DNA of 64,000 bases from CAYVIB01 sp964451365 (GTDB lineage Bacteria > Pseudomonadota > Gammaproteobacteria > Pseudomonadales > Cellvibrionaceae). Within the stretch, counting starts at the first letter, position 1; each line of letters opens with the position of its first letter. This document shows, piece after piece, positions 1 through 8,478 of the stretch. The notes under the pieces were generated by a model. It made no database searches, was not told the DNA's origin, and was given only the letters and a program-made list of their open reading frames with translations. The stretch is taken from NCBI GenBank assembly GCA_964451365.1, contig CAYVIB010000013.1, forward strand, positions 39,504-103,503. Direction: 5' to 3'. Position numbers and translations under genes: made by a program.

Positions 1-2684
1 GCCTGGTAGCAACCGGCGGGAACGTTTTGCGGATACCCGCAGTCGCCGTCGGGCAGGAATTCGGTGGGCAGGGGATTGCCCGCATTATCCACGATAACGC
101 CGGCATCGTTGGTCCGCCCTGAACTCCAAATGACGGTATCGCCGTCTTTAACCAGCAGTTCGATAAAACCACGACGGAAGGCCACGCCGCTGGGGAAGCG
201 GTGGCCGACTTTATTCCTGACGGTGACATCGACCACCAGGGTATTACCGTCGAATTCGAGTTCGTCGATGCTCATGGCGACAGTATCGTCGCGCGCCTGA
301 ATTTTCATGCTCTCCAGGGCAAGGTCAACGCCGGCATGGGACGCGCCCGTCATATAGCTTTTCGGTGCAACACCGAGAATGGATTCGAACTGCTTGAACA
401 TCGTCAACAGAAAGGCGTTCAGGCCAACGTGGGTGTGACGCTTGTAATCCTCGCGCAGCGGCACGTCGAGTTCGTCCGCGGGCAGGCTGTGGTCCGCTTC
501 GGGATAAGTGTTGTCTTCGATGGTGGCGATTTTTGTGGCGAGGCTTTCAATCTCGATATCGCCATCGTAGGTGTCGAAGCTGGATGGCATATGGCAGTCC
601 TGGCAGCTTTGCGCGGTGTCGCCGCTGGCGAAGGCACTGTTCTGCCATTCCAAAAAAGTCGCCTGCTCAATGGTGTGCGGATACTCGGCAAAGGCTGGGT
701 TGGCTTCCGCCGCCTGCAACACCGGCAAACTTGTATCGGTGGAGCCGATATTGGGCAGGTTGATCGTGTGGCAAGTGCCGCACAATTCCGATTGTTTAAT
801 AAAATCGTTTTTCGTCGGCGTGATATTAAGCGCGTGTTCCATCGGTTTTTGCGCAACGTCGAACGGGCCGTACAGCGTGTCGGCGTTGGCGGTGTCGAAA
901 CGCCCCGTGGAATTGTGGAACAGTAAATACGCCAGTTGTTTATCGGGAATGGTGGAATTCACCCAGCCCTTGGGCGGATTCCAACTCGCCACGGCTTTCG
1001 CGTCCGGCTCCTGTATGCGATGGCAAACCATGCAGCTGATACCTTCGCGTGCCAGCTCGCCGTACTCGTGATATTTCTTTTCCTCGGCGCTTTGCTTCTC
1101 CGACTTGCTCAACTGTTCGGTGTAATAGAAATAATCGACCTTAAAATTTTCATCCAGGTCCAGCCCGTTATGCGCGTCGATGGTTAATTGACGCTGGCCC
1201 ATCGCGCCGTGGCAGCTCAGGCAGGTATTGGTAACGGCTTGCTTGGTTTCTTTTACCGGACCTTTCAAACCGGATTTTTCTGGATGCTTCCCGTCCTCGT
1301 CCAGTATCGCCATTTCGCTTTCCAGTTGCGCGTGGAAAATGGGATCCCGTCCCGCCAGGCCCATCGGCGACCAGCGCCACTCGCCGTATTCGGAAATATC
1401 AAAGCCATCGCCGTAGTTCGGGCCGGTGGTAATAAACATGGTAGTGCCGAAGGTATCGCCGCTCAATCCGCCGTGACAGCCAATGCAATTATCCGACGTA
1501 ACATACTCCCGGGGCTCACCGCTTTTCTGCACCACATGGTCGAGCCACTGCCGCGGGAATTTTTTAATCTGCGACGCTTTCAATTCCGGTATCTGCGGAA
1601 AGGCTTTCAGGAAAGCGTTATTAACGTAATCCTTTTTGCCAGCGTTATTTTTTGCGGCGATCTTCGCGTCAGCCGTTTCCAATATCGCATCGCGATCATG
1701 CTCGCTAAACGACGCATCGACGGTCACACCCTTCACACTTTGTTGCGTGGACCACGGCAATTGTTGCGGCGGGATATCGAACACGGCCTTCAGTTCCGGA
1801 TCTTTCAATAACAGCGATAGCGGATAACTGTCGAAATGGCTGGCGGTGCGCCACGAACCGTCATCCAGAAACCGCAGTGGATCGCCTTCGGCGTTAAAAC
1901 CCTGAATATTGCGCAGGCTGGAAAAGGTCAGCTCGTTTGCCGCCGAGGCATGACAGCGCAGGCAGGGCATGCCGAAGCCGGACAGCCTGACGCCGTTGTT
2001 CGCCACATACGAGCCCGCCTTATCGTTATTGGCGCGGGTATCCAACTGGGCTTGAATCGCCTCCCTCTTGCTTTGCAACTTGCCGTTTTTCAACGTCGGC
2101 GCGGAGACGCTGCCCCAGAACCAGCCATCGCTGGAGGCTTTGCTGTCCTTGACCATCACCGTCCAGTCAGAGAGCTGTTGCAGTCGCATCTTCTCGTATT
2201 CCTTATCGCCCTTGATGCGCTGGATATCGCGGTAAATCTGCGCCGGCGCGCCGTACATTTCCTTAATGATCATCGCGCCATCGGGAATCTCGCCATCGAT
2301 ACCGTTCTCGCGGTCAATCAGCCATTTCATCACCTCGGGAGAATAATAAATCAGCACCGCCGGATGCGTGCCGTGGTATTGCCCATCGACAAACGGACCC
2401 GTATCGCGCACTTCCTTATCGTGGCACCAGCCCAGATTGGCGTACTTGCGGTGCAGTATCCAGGAGTACAGCTTTTTCTCGTAATCGACCAGGGGCAGGG
2501 AGCCGGGCAACGGCAGCCCGGTGGAGTCTTTCGCTTTGGGTTCGATAGCGCAGTCAAGTGATTCTATATCGACATCAATCCTGTTCGCGGTACTGTCGGT
2601 ATTTTTTGCTGTCACTGAGGATGAAATAAGCGCCAAAAAAAGGAATGCGGGCAGGGTTGGCTTGATTAGTCGGTGGGCGATCAT
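1..2684 (-). CDS. Secreted hexahaem (or larger) cytochrome c family protein, C-terminus beyond the window edge
   Basis: One frame stays open for 894 codons from the ATG at 2684 to the window edge, so the C-terminus is missing. Residues 1-27 form a Sec signal peptide with the hydrophobic core FLFLALIS. Six CxxCH haem-attachment motifs follow: 1950-1964 (CLRCH, about residue 241), 1473-1487 (CIGCH), 1209-1223 (CLSCH), 1020-1034 (CMVCH), 768-782 (CGTCH) and 591-605 (CQDCH). Before the first haem, about residues 60-240 carry PDGAM...KEMY and WTVMVKDS patterns that recall cytochrome P460-like domains (inference). Near residue 825, NKVGHRFPSG resembles C-terminal modules of other multihaem cytochromes. 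It is probably a periplasmic redox protein; substrate and partners are unknown. Several long open frames on the plus strand here are antisense shadows. The haem motifs and signal peptide make the minus-strand reading secure. Confidence 0.85.
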   Translation of the reverse strand, partial: MIAHRLIKPTLPAFLFLALISSSVTAKNTDSTANRIDVDIESLDCAIEPKAKDSTGLPLPGSLPLVDYEKKLYSWILHRKYANLGWCHDKEVRDTGPFVDGQYHGTHPAVLIYYSPEVMKWLIDRENGIDGEIPDGAMIIKEMYGAPAQIYRDIQRIKGDKEYEKMRLQQLSDWTVMVKDSKASSDGWFWGSVSAPTLKNGKLQSKREAIQAQLDTRANNDKAGSYVANNGVRLSGFGMPCLRCHASAANELTFSSLRNIQGFNAEGDPLRFLDDGSWRTASHFDSYPLSLLLKDPELKAVFDIPPQQLPWSTQQSVKGVTVDASFSEHDRDAILETADAKIAAKNNAGKKDYVNNAFLKAFPQIPELKASQIKKFPRQWLDHVVQKSGEPREYVTSDNCIGCHGGLSGDTFGTTMFITTGPNYGDGFDISEYGEWRWSPMGLAGRDPIFHAQLESEMAILDEDGKHPEKSGLKGPVKETKQAVTNTCLSCHGAMGQRQLTIDAHNGLDLDENFKVDYFYYTEQLSKSEKQSAEEKKYHEYGELAREGISCMVCHRIQEPDAKAVASWNPPKGWVNSTIPDKQLAYLLFHNSTGRFDTANADTLYGPFDVAQKPMEHALNITPTKNDFIKQSELCGTCHTINLPNIGSTDTSLPVLQAAEANPAFAEYPHTIEQATFLEWQNSAFASGDTAQSCQDCHMPSSFDTYDGDIEIESLATKIATIEDNTYPEADHSLPADELDVPLREDYKRHTHVGLNAFLLTMFKQFESILGVAPKSYMTGASHAGVDLALESMKIQARDDTVAMSIDELEFDGNTLVVDVTVRNKVGHRFPSGVAFRRGFIELLVKDGDTVIWSSGRTNDAGVIVDNAGNPLPTEFLPDGDCGYPQNVPAGCYQ

Positions 2685-2910
2685 GGTGATTCCTTGTTTT
2701 AAAATTATTGTTATATTTTAGTCGGAACCTGGAATATTGCCTGTCGGCACGCGAATTAATCACCGGGGAGTTTTTGGTACGGATGTCCGGCACGCTGGTG
2801 TCGAAGTCGAGAGGACGAGCTGTTGGAAAATTACTATCAACACGCCCTAACGCTGCAGGCGATTTATGGCAATCCCGCTGCACGCAATGCAGCGCTTGAG
2901 CGTCGAGATG

Positions 2911-3567
2911 TTATTTACCTAAGTGCCTCTCAATTTCTCCAATCACACTTGCTGCATAACTACTACCGATATCCAGCAGCTTGTCATCTATTTCTACCTC
3001 AGTGCTCTCAACCGGGGTGCCGAATTCTTTGTTCAAAGCTTTCGCAAAGCTCTCGGAATCCTTTTTGTAGAAAGCAAACGCCTCGTCAAGCTTATCAAGA
3101 TCAAAACGAATAAGATCGGTGTGTTGAGTAAGCAACCGGGTAACTACGCCACGGGCGTCCAGCACCGATGCGTCTGTGGTATCAAGCGATTCCCGAAGTT
3201 GATTATTGTATTGCTGCGCTGCCGTTCCCAAACGAACATCTTCGCTGGCGATATGACTTACACGATTATTGCTTAAAAACTTTTTTGTATCCTCCAGAAA
3301 GCGGCTTTGTTTATCGTCTTGATACGCAACGCCCTGATTCAATATATCGGTCAACGCGGATTCTATATTTTCCGGTGCGTCAATAAAGTCAATGGCAGCC
3401 CTGGCTTTCTCTATCGAGTAGTTAAAATGAAGAACATCATCAACGGACAACAAAATATTCTCCGACGCGCTTAATGCATCGCGCTGGCCTTTGGCCCCGG
3501 CCACGTCGATGGAACGGCGTTGCCGGGCTTGGGGGCGACGGTTATCGGCGGTCATCGCGACACGCAC
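2911..3567 (-). CDS. Hypothetical helical protein, probably truncated at its 5' end
   Basis: I do not recognise this gene. The frame encodes up to 218 residues, rich in charged helical sequence with coiled-coil character and no cysteines. The first 30 or so residues (QARQRRSIDVAG and neighbours) are simply the reverse complement of a sortase remnant on the plus strand. Native protein therefore probably begins near 3475 (around LSASENILL). No signal peptide, membrane segment or clear ribosome binding site is visible at the present start. The simplest reading is a gene that lost its promoter and N-terminus in a deletion that also removed the 5' half of the divergent sortase gene. It may be a non-functional remnant despite the intact frame. 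Confidence 0.45.
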   Translation of the reverse strand: MRVAMTADNRRPQARQRRSIDVAGAKGQRDALSASENILLSVDDVLHFNYSIEKARAAIDFIDAPENIESALTDILNQGVAYQDDKQSRFLEDTKKFLSNNRVSHIASEDVRLGTAAQQYNNQLRESLDTTDASVLDARGVVTRLLTQHTDLIRFDLDKLDEAFAFYKKDSESFAKALNKEFGTPVESTEVEIDDKLLDIGSSYAASVIGEIERHLGK

Positions 3568-3818
3568 TTCTCGTTTTTAAAGAATGTCCGGCCGGGGATC
3601 GTTTGCGAATTCAGAATGTCCAGGGGGAGTGGAAAATCTATTTGGTCAGTGCGGCGGATGTGGTCGATTCGGCGAAAGCGCCGCTTGCCTATTGGCCGGA
3701 GGAAGATTCAGTTTGGTTGGTGACCTGCTATCCGTTTGATGCGATTTCGCCTGGCGGTTCTTTGCGATACGTAGTGCGTGCGGATGTGGAGACGGTTTCG
3801 AATATCGTTCAACTATAG
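3475..3818 (+). pseudogene. Class GN (marine proteobacterial) sortase, C-terminal remnant with a frameshift
   Basis: Two plus-strand frames together encode the catalytic half of a class GN sortase. The first frame reads LAFGPGHVDGTALPG and GGHRDTHFSFL (catalytic His), up to about 3597. A shift at the G4 run 3594-3597 then moves to the frame GDRLRIQ, TCYPFDA (catalytic Cys) and SLRYVVRA (catalytic Arg), ending at the stop 3816-3818. One additional G in that run would restore a single frame. The N-terminal membrane anchor and first part of the barrel are absent, and an in-frame stop lies at 3472-3474. Class GN sortases normally sit beside a VIT-domain substrate protein, and none is present here. 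The frameshift could be a sequencing error, but the missing 5' half is real in this sequence. Confidence 0.75.
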
Positions 3819-3823
3819 GAGGT

Positions 3824-3840
3824 GGCGATAAGCTATCGCC
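3824..3840. repeat. Perfect 7-bp inverted repeat after the sortase remnant
   Basis: GGCGATA and TATCGCC are separated by AGC, 5 bases after the remnant's stop codon. No T-run follows on the plus strand, so it is at best a weak terminator or a relic hairpin. The remaining sequence to 4025 holds no gene I can support. Confidence 0.4.
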
Positions 3841-4025
3841 CCGGATGTCCGCTTCGGCTTTGGCTCCTGCGCTGCCCTAACACCTATGTCTTATAGGCGA
3901 CGCGAACATGACATCTGTCGTGGGGGAGCTTTGTAAGGGAGTGTTTTGCTCTGGTACTTTGCTTACCTAACGCAACCAAAAAACTGGTAGCATAAGCGCT
4001 GTCGTTTCTCTCCGTTGGAAGATCC

Positions 4026-5267
4026 ATGTCTGTTCTTTCTCCTCAGTGGCAAATGCCGCCGACTCCGCAGTGGCGAACGCCACAAAACCTGCTGCTTATC
4101 ATGATGTTCGTGATGTCATTTTGCTTCGGGCTATGGCAGGTGTTGTTAAATAATTTTGTTATTGAGCGCGCGGGTTTTACCGGCGTGGAAATAGGCATCT
4201 TGCAAAGCCTGCGGGAAGTGCCGGGTTTTCTGGCGTTTACCGCCGTATTTTTACTGTTGGTGATTCGCGAGCAGCATTTTGCCTTGCTGTCGTTGGGGGT
4301 GTTGTCCGTCGGGGTGGCGGCCACCGGCTTTTTTCCCACGGCGATCGGACTGTATGTAACGACCGTGGTCATGTCGATCGGCTTTCACTATTTTGAAACG
4401 CTGAATAAATCCCTGACACTGCAGTGGCTGGATAAAAAAGACACGCCGCATTTTATGGGGCGGGCGCTGGCGGTTAAAGCCGTTGCATCGCTCTCCGCTT
4501 ACGCCATTATCTGGTTGACGATGGATTATTTCGGTGTGGATTACAAGTGGATGTATCTTCTTGCCGGCGCCGGCGGATTGCTGGTGACGCTGTTTATCGC
4601 GGGAGGTTTTCCCGACTTTGGCCATAAGACCGAGCAGCATAAAACGCTGATCGTGCGCAGGCGTTATTGGTTGTATTATGCGCTGGTGTTTTTCAGCGGC
4701 GCACGACGACAGATTTTTGTGGTGTTTGCCGGATTTATGATGGTGGAAAAATTCGGCTACAGTGTAGGTGATATCAGTGCACTGTTTATCATCAATTACG
4801 TATTCAATTTTTTCTTTGCCGCCAGGATTGGCAAGTGGATAGGCGTTGTTGGCGAAAGAACCGCGCTGATTGTCGAATATATTGGCCTGATATTCGTTTT
4901 TGCCGGCTACGCGCTGGTTACCAATGCCACTGTGGCCGCGGGACTTTATGTAGTCGACCATTTGTTTTTTGCCATGGCTATCGCCGTGACCACATACTTT
5001 CAGAAAATCGCCCGGCACGAGGATATTGCCGCCACCGCCAGTGTCAGTTTTACAATTAACCATATTGCAGCGGTGGTGATTCCGGCGATACTGGGGATGG
5101 TGTGGATCGTCTCCACCAGTGCCGTATTTTTTGTCGGCGTGGCCTTTGCGGTTTGTTCCCTGATTCTTTCATTCAACATCCCGCGACATCCGGCGGAGGG
5201 GAATGAAGCCCGGGTCGGCTACACAAGCCCGGTTCCGACACCGGTACAACGGGTTGATGCAACGTAA
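4026..5267 (+). CDS. Major facilitator superfamily (MFS) transporter
   Basis: The 413-residue protein has about 12 hydrophobic spans beginning near residue 22 (LLLIMMFVMSFCFGLW) and ending near 390, with the two-half layout and length of MFS permeases. A cytoplasmic central loop lies around residues 195-212 (HKTEQHKTLIVRRR). It is an inner-membrane protein of unknown substrate. The C-terminal tail (about residues 390-413) is soluble and proline- and threonine-rich. An SDR gene follows on the same strand after 58 bp, so co-transcription is possible. Nothing in the sequence identifies the transported compound. Confidence 0.85.
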   Translation: MSVLSPQWQMPPTPQWRTPQNLLLIMMFVMSFCFGLWQVLLNNFVIERAGFTGVEIGILQSLREVPGFLAFTAVFLLLVIREQHFALLSLGVLSVGVAATGFFPTAIGLYVTTVVMSIGFHYFETLNKSLTLQWLDKKDTPHFMGRALAVKAVASLSAYAIIWLTMDYFGVDYKWMYLLAGAGGLLVTLFIAGGFPDFGHKTEQHKTLIVRRRYWLYYALVFFSGARRQIFVVFAGFMMVEKFGYSVGDISALFIINYVFNFFFAARIGKWIGVVGERTALIVEYIGLIFVFAGYALVTNATVAAGLYVVDHLFFAMAIAVTTYFQKIARHEDIAATASVSFTINHIAAVVIPAILGMVWIVSTSAVFFVGVAFAVCSLILSFNIPRHPAEGNEARVGYTSPVPTPVQRVDAT

Positions 5268-5325
5268 TAAAAGCGGCGCAAAACATGCAGGTGGTTCTAT
5301 TTTATCCATTGGACAGGGGGTTAAT

Positions 5326-5988
5326 ATGAATAATGTTGTTGTTACCGGTGCAAATCGCGGCATTGGACTTGAACTGGTGAAAACCTATCTGGCGCGTGGC
5401 GACAAGGTATTCGCACTGTGCCGGGAAAAATCCGATGAACTGGCCGGGACGGATGCGGTGGTTATCGAGGGCATTGACGTAATGGCCCCGGACCTGGCGG
5501 CAAAACTGCGGGATGTCCTAAGGGGCGTCGAAATAAATATCCTTATCAACAATGCCGGCGCGCTGGTTGACGATACCCTCGGCAACATTGACTACGACGG
5601 CGTGCTCAAGCAGTTTGAGGTGAACGCGGTCGGTCCGTTGCGGGTGACGGAAGCCCTGCTGGACAATATGAAAACCGGCTCCAAAATTGGCATGATCACC
5701 AGCCGCATGGGGTCCATGTCCGACAACACGTCCGGTGGTCACTACGGTTACCGTATGTCAAAAGCGGCGCTGAATGCAGCGGGCGTATCGCTGGCGCGGG
5801 ACTTGAATCGCAAGGGTATCGTGGTGGCGATGTTGCACCCGGGGTTTGTCCAGACGCGGATGGTGGGTTTTAACGGAGATATCGGTCCCGAGGTTGCGGC
5901 CGAGCGTCTGGCAAAACGGATTGCCGAAGCGAACGTGACCAACAGCGGTACCTTCTGGCATTCGAAAGGCGATGTACTGCCCTGGTAA
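5326..5988 (+). CDS. Short-chain dehydrogenase/reductase, C-factor-like
   Basis: The 220-residue protein is a classical SDR: TGANRGIG nucleotide-binding motif at residues 7-14, NNAG at 75-78 and catalytic Tyr142 and Lys146 (YRMSK). The frame is open upstream to 5203, overlapping the MFS gene. I chose the ATG at 5326 because GGACAGGGGG lies just upstream and SDRs start close to the glycine motif. The short length and RMSKAALN region resemble the C-factor (CsgA-like) subgroup. Substrate unknown. It is followed after 38 bp by a second, different SDR. Confidence 0.85.
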   Translation: MNNVVVTGANRGIGLELVKTYLARGDKVFALCREKSDELAGTDAVVIEGIDVMAPDLAAKLRDVLRGVEINILINNAGALVDDTLGNIDYDGVLKQFEVNAVGPLRVTEALLDNMKTGSKIGMITSRMGSMSDNTSGGHYGYRMSKAALNAAGVSLARDLNRKGIVVAMLHPGFVQTRMVGFNGDIGPEVAAERLAKRIAEANVTNSGTFWHSKGDVLPW

Positions 5989-6026
5989 AGCAAAATTGCC
6001 GACAGCAAAAATAAACGGAGAGTGTT

Positions 6027-6794
6027 TTGGAATATAAAACAGCGTTGATCACCGGCGCCTCGGCGGGCATTGGTCGCGAAATTGCCCGCCACCTGGCGGC
6101 GAAAAAGCTTAAATTGATTCTGGCTGCGCGACGGCGGGAACGTTTGGATGACCTTCGGCGCGAGTTGGAAAACAAAACCGAAGTAATCACCCTGGCGATA
6201 GACGTCAGTGACACCGGTGCCGCAAGGGCTGCGCTGGAATCCCTGGGCGATTTACTCGAAGAAACGGATATTCTGGTGAATAACGCCGGCCTCGCCCTGG
6301 GGCAGGAAGCCGCCCGGCAAACCGACTGGCGGGACTGGCAGACGATGATCGATACCAACTGCGCCGGTTTGGCCCTGGTAACGCACACCGTGCTGCCCTT
6401 TATGGTGAAAAACAATCGCGGCCACGTTATCAATCTCGGTTCCACCGCCGGGGTTTATCCCTATTTTGGTGGTAACGTGTATGGCGCAACCAAGGCCTTC
6501 GTCCGGCAGTTCAGCAAAAACCTGCGCACGGATCTGTTGGGAACCCGTGTCCGTGTGACCAATATCGCGCCGGGTATGGTGGGCGAAAGCGAATTTTCCC
6601 AAGTTCGCTTTCATGGGGACGAAACCAGGGCCAGCGCCGTGTATGAAGGTGTTCAGCCACTAACGCCGGCGGATATCGCCAATTGTGTCACCTGGGTACT
6701 GGAGCAACCGCCTCACGTCAATATCAACGAGATTGAGTTAATGCCCACCGCCCAGGCCGCGGGTGGGCTCGCGGTTCATCGGGATTCCAGGTAA
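6027..6794 (+). CDS. YdfG-like SDR (3-hydroxy acid / malonic semialdehyde reductase type)
   Basis: The 255-residue protein has TGASAGIG at residues 9-16, NNAG at 85-88, Ser139, Tyr152 and Lys156 (YGATK). The run NVYGATKAFVRQFS and the C-terminal VNINEIELMPTAQ strongly resemble E. coli YdfG, an NADP-dependent 3-hydroxy acid dehydrogenase that reduces malonic semialdehyde. The start is TTG, preceded by CGGAG at 6016-6020. The residues after NIAPGMVGESEFS also match the family. It is likely cytoplasmic and co-transcribed with the preceding SDR. The exact substrate is inferred by family. Confidence 0.8.
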   Translation: MEYKTALITGASAGIGREIARHLAAKKLKLILAARRRERLDDLRRELENKTEVITLAIDVSDTGAARAALESLGDLLEETDILVNNAGLALGQEAARQTDWRDWQTMIDTNCAGLALVTHTVLPFMVKNNRGHVINLGSTAGVYPYFGGNVYGATKAFVRQFSKNLRTDLLGTRVRVTNIAPGMVGESEFSQVRFHGDETRASAVYEGVQPLTPADIANCVTWVLEQPPHVNINEIELMPTAQAAGGLAVHRDSR

Positions 6795-6962
6795 AAGCCC
6801 CTCGTGTCCATCACCATCAATAGCTTTTTATTTTGATTCTCGTGCCGTGGCAGCCGCGGCAGTGGTTGCTACTTGTCGTTGCTTGTCTACACTGAGGAGT
6901 AGGTGCAAGCATTTAACGGCCATATCGTATCGCGATGGCTGTTCGAATGATTAAGGCTGTCG

Positions 6963-8255
6963 ATGTACGAAAAAAGTGAAGGGCCAACAGCGGATTCCAC
7001 TGCGGTCGCGGATTTTACAAGGGATCACCAGTTTCTTTCGATGTTGATGGAAAACATCACCGACAGCATTTACTTTAAGGACCGGGAGTCCCGCTTTTTG
7101 TACATCAGCCGCGCGCTCGCCGAAGCTTTTGGCCTCGACGATCCCCGCCGGGCTATCGGCAAAACCGATTTCGATTTTTTTTCCCACGAGCACGCCCGAA
7201 AGGCCTTCGAAGCCGAGCAGGAAATTATCCTCACAGGTAAATCGATAATCGACCTGTTGGAAAAGGAAACCTGGCCCGATGGCAGAATTACCTGGGCATC
7301 CACGACCAAAATGCCATTTTACAGCGTCGAGGGCGACCTTATTGGTACGTTCGGCATCAGCCGCAACGTGACGCAAAGAAAGCAAATGGAAGAGGAACAG
7401 GAAGCGTTCCAGGCCCGTCTCCAGCACGCCCGAAAAATGGAGGCTATAGGCCAATTAGCGGCAGGTATCGCGCACGAGATCAATACGCCAACACAATATG
7501 TATCGAATAATCTTTCCTTTCTCGTCAAGGCGTTCATACAGCTGACTAAGGCTATTGAAGCGGTTAAGTCGGTTGACGAACAGCAGCTAAGCCAGATACA
7601 GAAGTTGGAATTACCCGACATAAATCGCCTTGATTTTGTGGTGCGGGAAATACCGCGGGCGTTGGATCAGTCCATGGAGGGATTAAAACGGGTAACAACT
7701 ATCGTCAATGCCATGAAATCCTTTGCTCACCCGTCCGATGAAGCAAAGCAGCAAGTTGACCTCGGGGAGGCCATTGAAGTGGCTGTGACACTGGCAACCG
7801 CCGAATGGAAACACAAGGCGAACCTGGAGCTCGATATCGATCCAGACCTGCCGTTGGTGCCTTGCGTGCGGGACGAAATCAATCAGGCGATCCTTAATCT
7901 CATAGTCAATGCCGCTCACGCTATCGAAAGTACGCTGGAACCGGATGTTCGTGATATGGGTAATATCCGTATAACCGCTCGCCACAACAGGGAGCACGCC
8001 GTTATTAAAATCAGTGATGACGGCTGCGGCATTCCCGAAGAGGTGCAAAGTCGCATTTTCGATCCCTTCTTTACCACCAAACCTTTGGGTAAGGGCACCG
8101 GCCAGGGGCTCAGCCTGGTTCATGCCATTATCGTCGACAAGCATGCCGGTGAATTGATAGTGGATTCGAAGCCCGACGAGGGTACGATCTTTACTATCCG
8201 GCTTCCGCTGAAGGAAGCTGATGTTAGTGTAACGGGAATGCCGGGCACCTCCTGA
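6963..8255 (+). CDS. PAS-domain sensor histidine kinase (soluble)
   Basis: The 430-residue protein has a PAS domain (about residues 22-140), then a HisKA-type dimerisation helix with phospho-acceptor His171 in GIAHEINTP. An HATPase domain follows with an N box (NQAILNLIVNAAHAI), G1 (DDGCGIP) and G2 (GKGTGQGLSL). No membrane segment is visible, so it should sense a cytoplasmic cue through the PAS domain. Its kinase core closely resembles that of the next gene, for example REIPRALDQSMEGL against REIPRAIDQSMEGL. The two are followed by two REC-domain output proteins, suggesting a shared pathway. There is no response regulator immediately attached to this kinase. Confidence 0.88.
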   Translation: MYEKSEGPTADSTAVADFTRDHQFLSMLMENITDSIYFKDRESRFLYISRALAEAFGLDDPRRAIGKTDFDFFSHEHARKAFEAEQEIILTGKSIIDLLEKETWPDGRITWASTTKMPFYSVEGDLIGTFGISRNVTQRKQMEEEQEAFQARLQHARKMEAIGQLAAGIAHEINTPTQYVSNNLSFLVKAFIQLTKAIEAVKSVDEQQLSQIQKLELPDINRLDFVVREIPRALDQSMEGLKRVTTIVNAMKSFAHPSDEAKQQVDLGEAIEVAVTLATAEWKHKANLELDIDPDLPLVPCVRDEINQAILNLIVNAAHAIESTLEPDVRDMGNIRITARHNREHAVIKISDDGCGIPEEVQSRIFDPFFTTKPLGKGTGQGLSLVHAIIVDKHAGELIVDSKPDEGTIFTIRLPLKEADVSVTGMPGTS

Positions 8256-8478
8256 ATATTAAATAAATTCTTGCGGAAGCAAGCGCCTGGACAGGTGAAT
8301 TTTGGCGCCATATATCCCAAAGTTATTTCAAAGAACGGCTTGTATAACGTATACATTCGGCTAGTCTAGTAAGAAGAGAGTTCACAAATACCAAATACCT
8401 CTTGTAAATCAGTTTTTTGGAGGGGTGACAGATTGGATCGACTCGGAAGGTTCAACGATACCGTCGGGATCGTAGGCT

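Noticed and set aside
201..2561. Long plus-strand open frames opposite the cytochrome
   Set aside because: The minus strand encodes a signal peptide and six CxxCH motifs in one uninterrupted frame; the plus-strand frames lack recognisable features.
4251..5063. Minus-strand 270-codon frame over the MFS gene
   Set aside because: Antisense of a clear transporter; composition lacks normal protein features.
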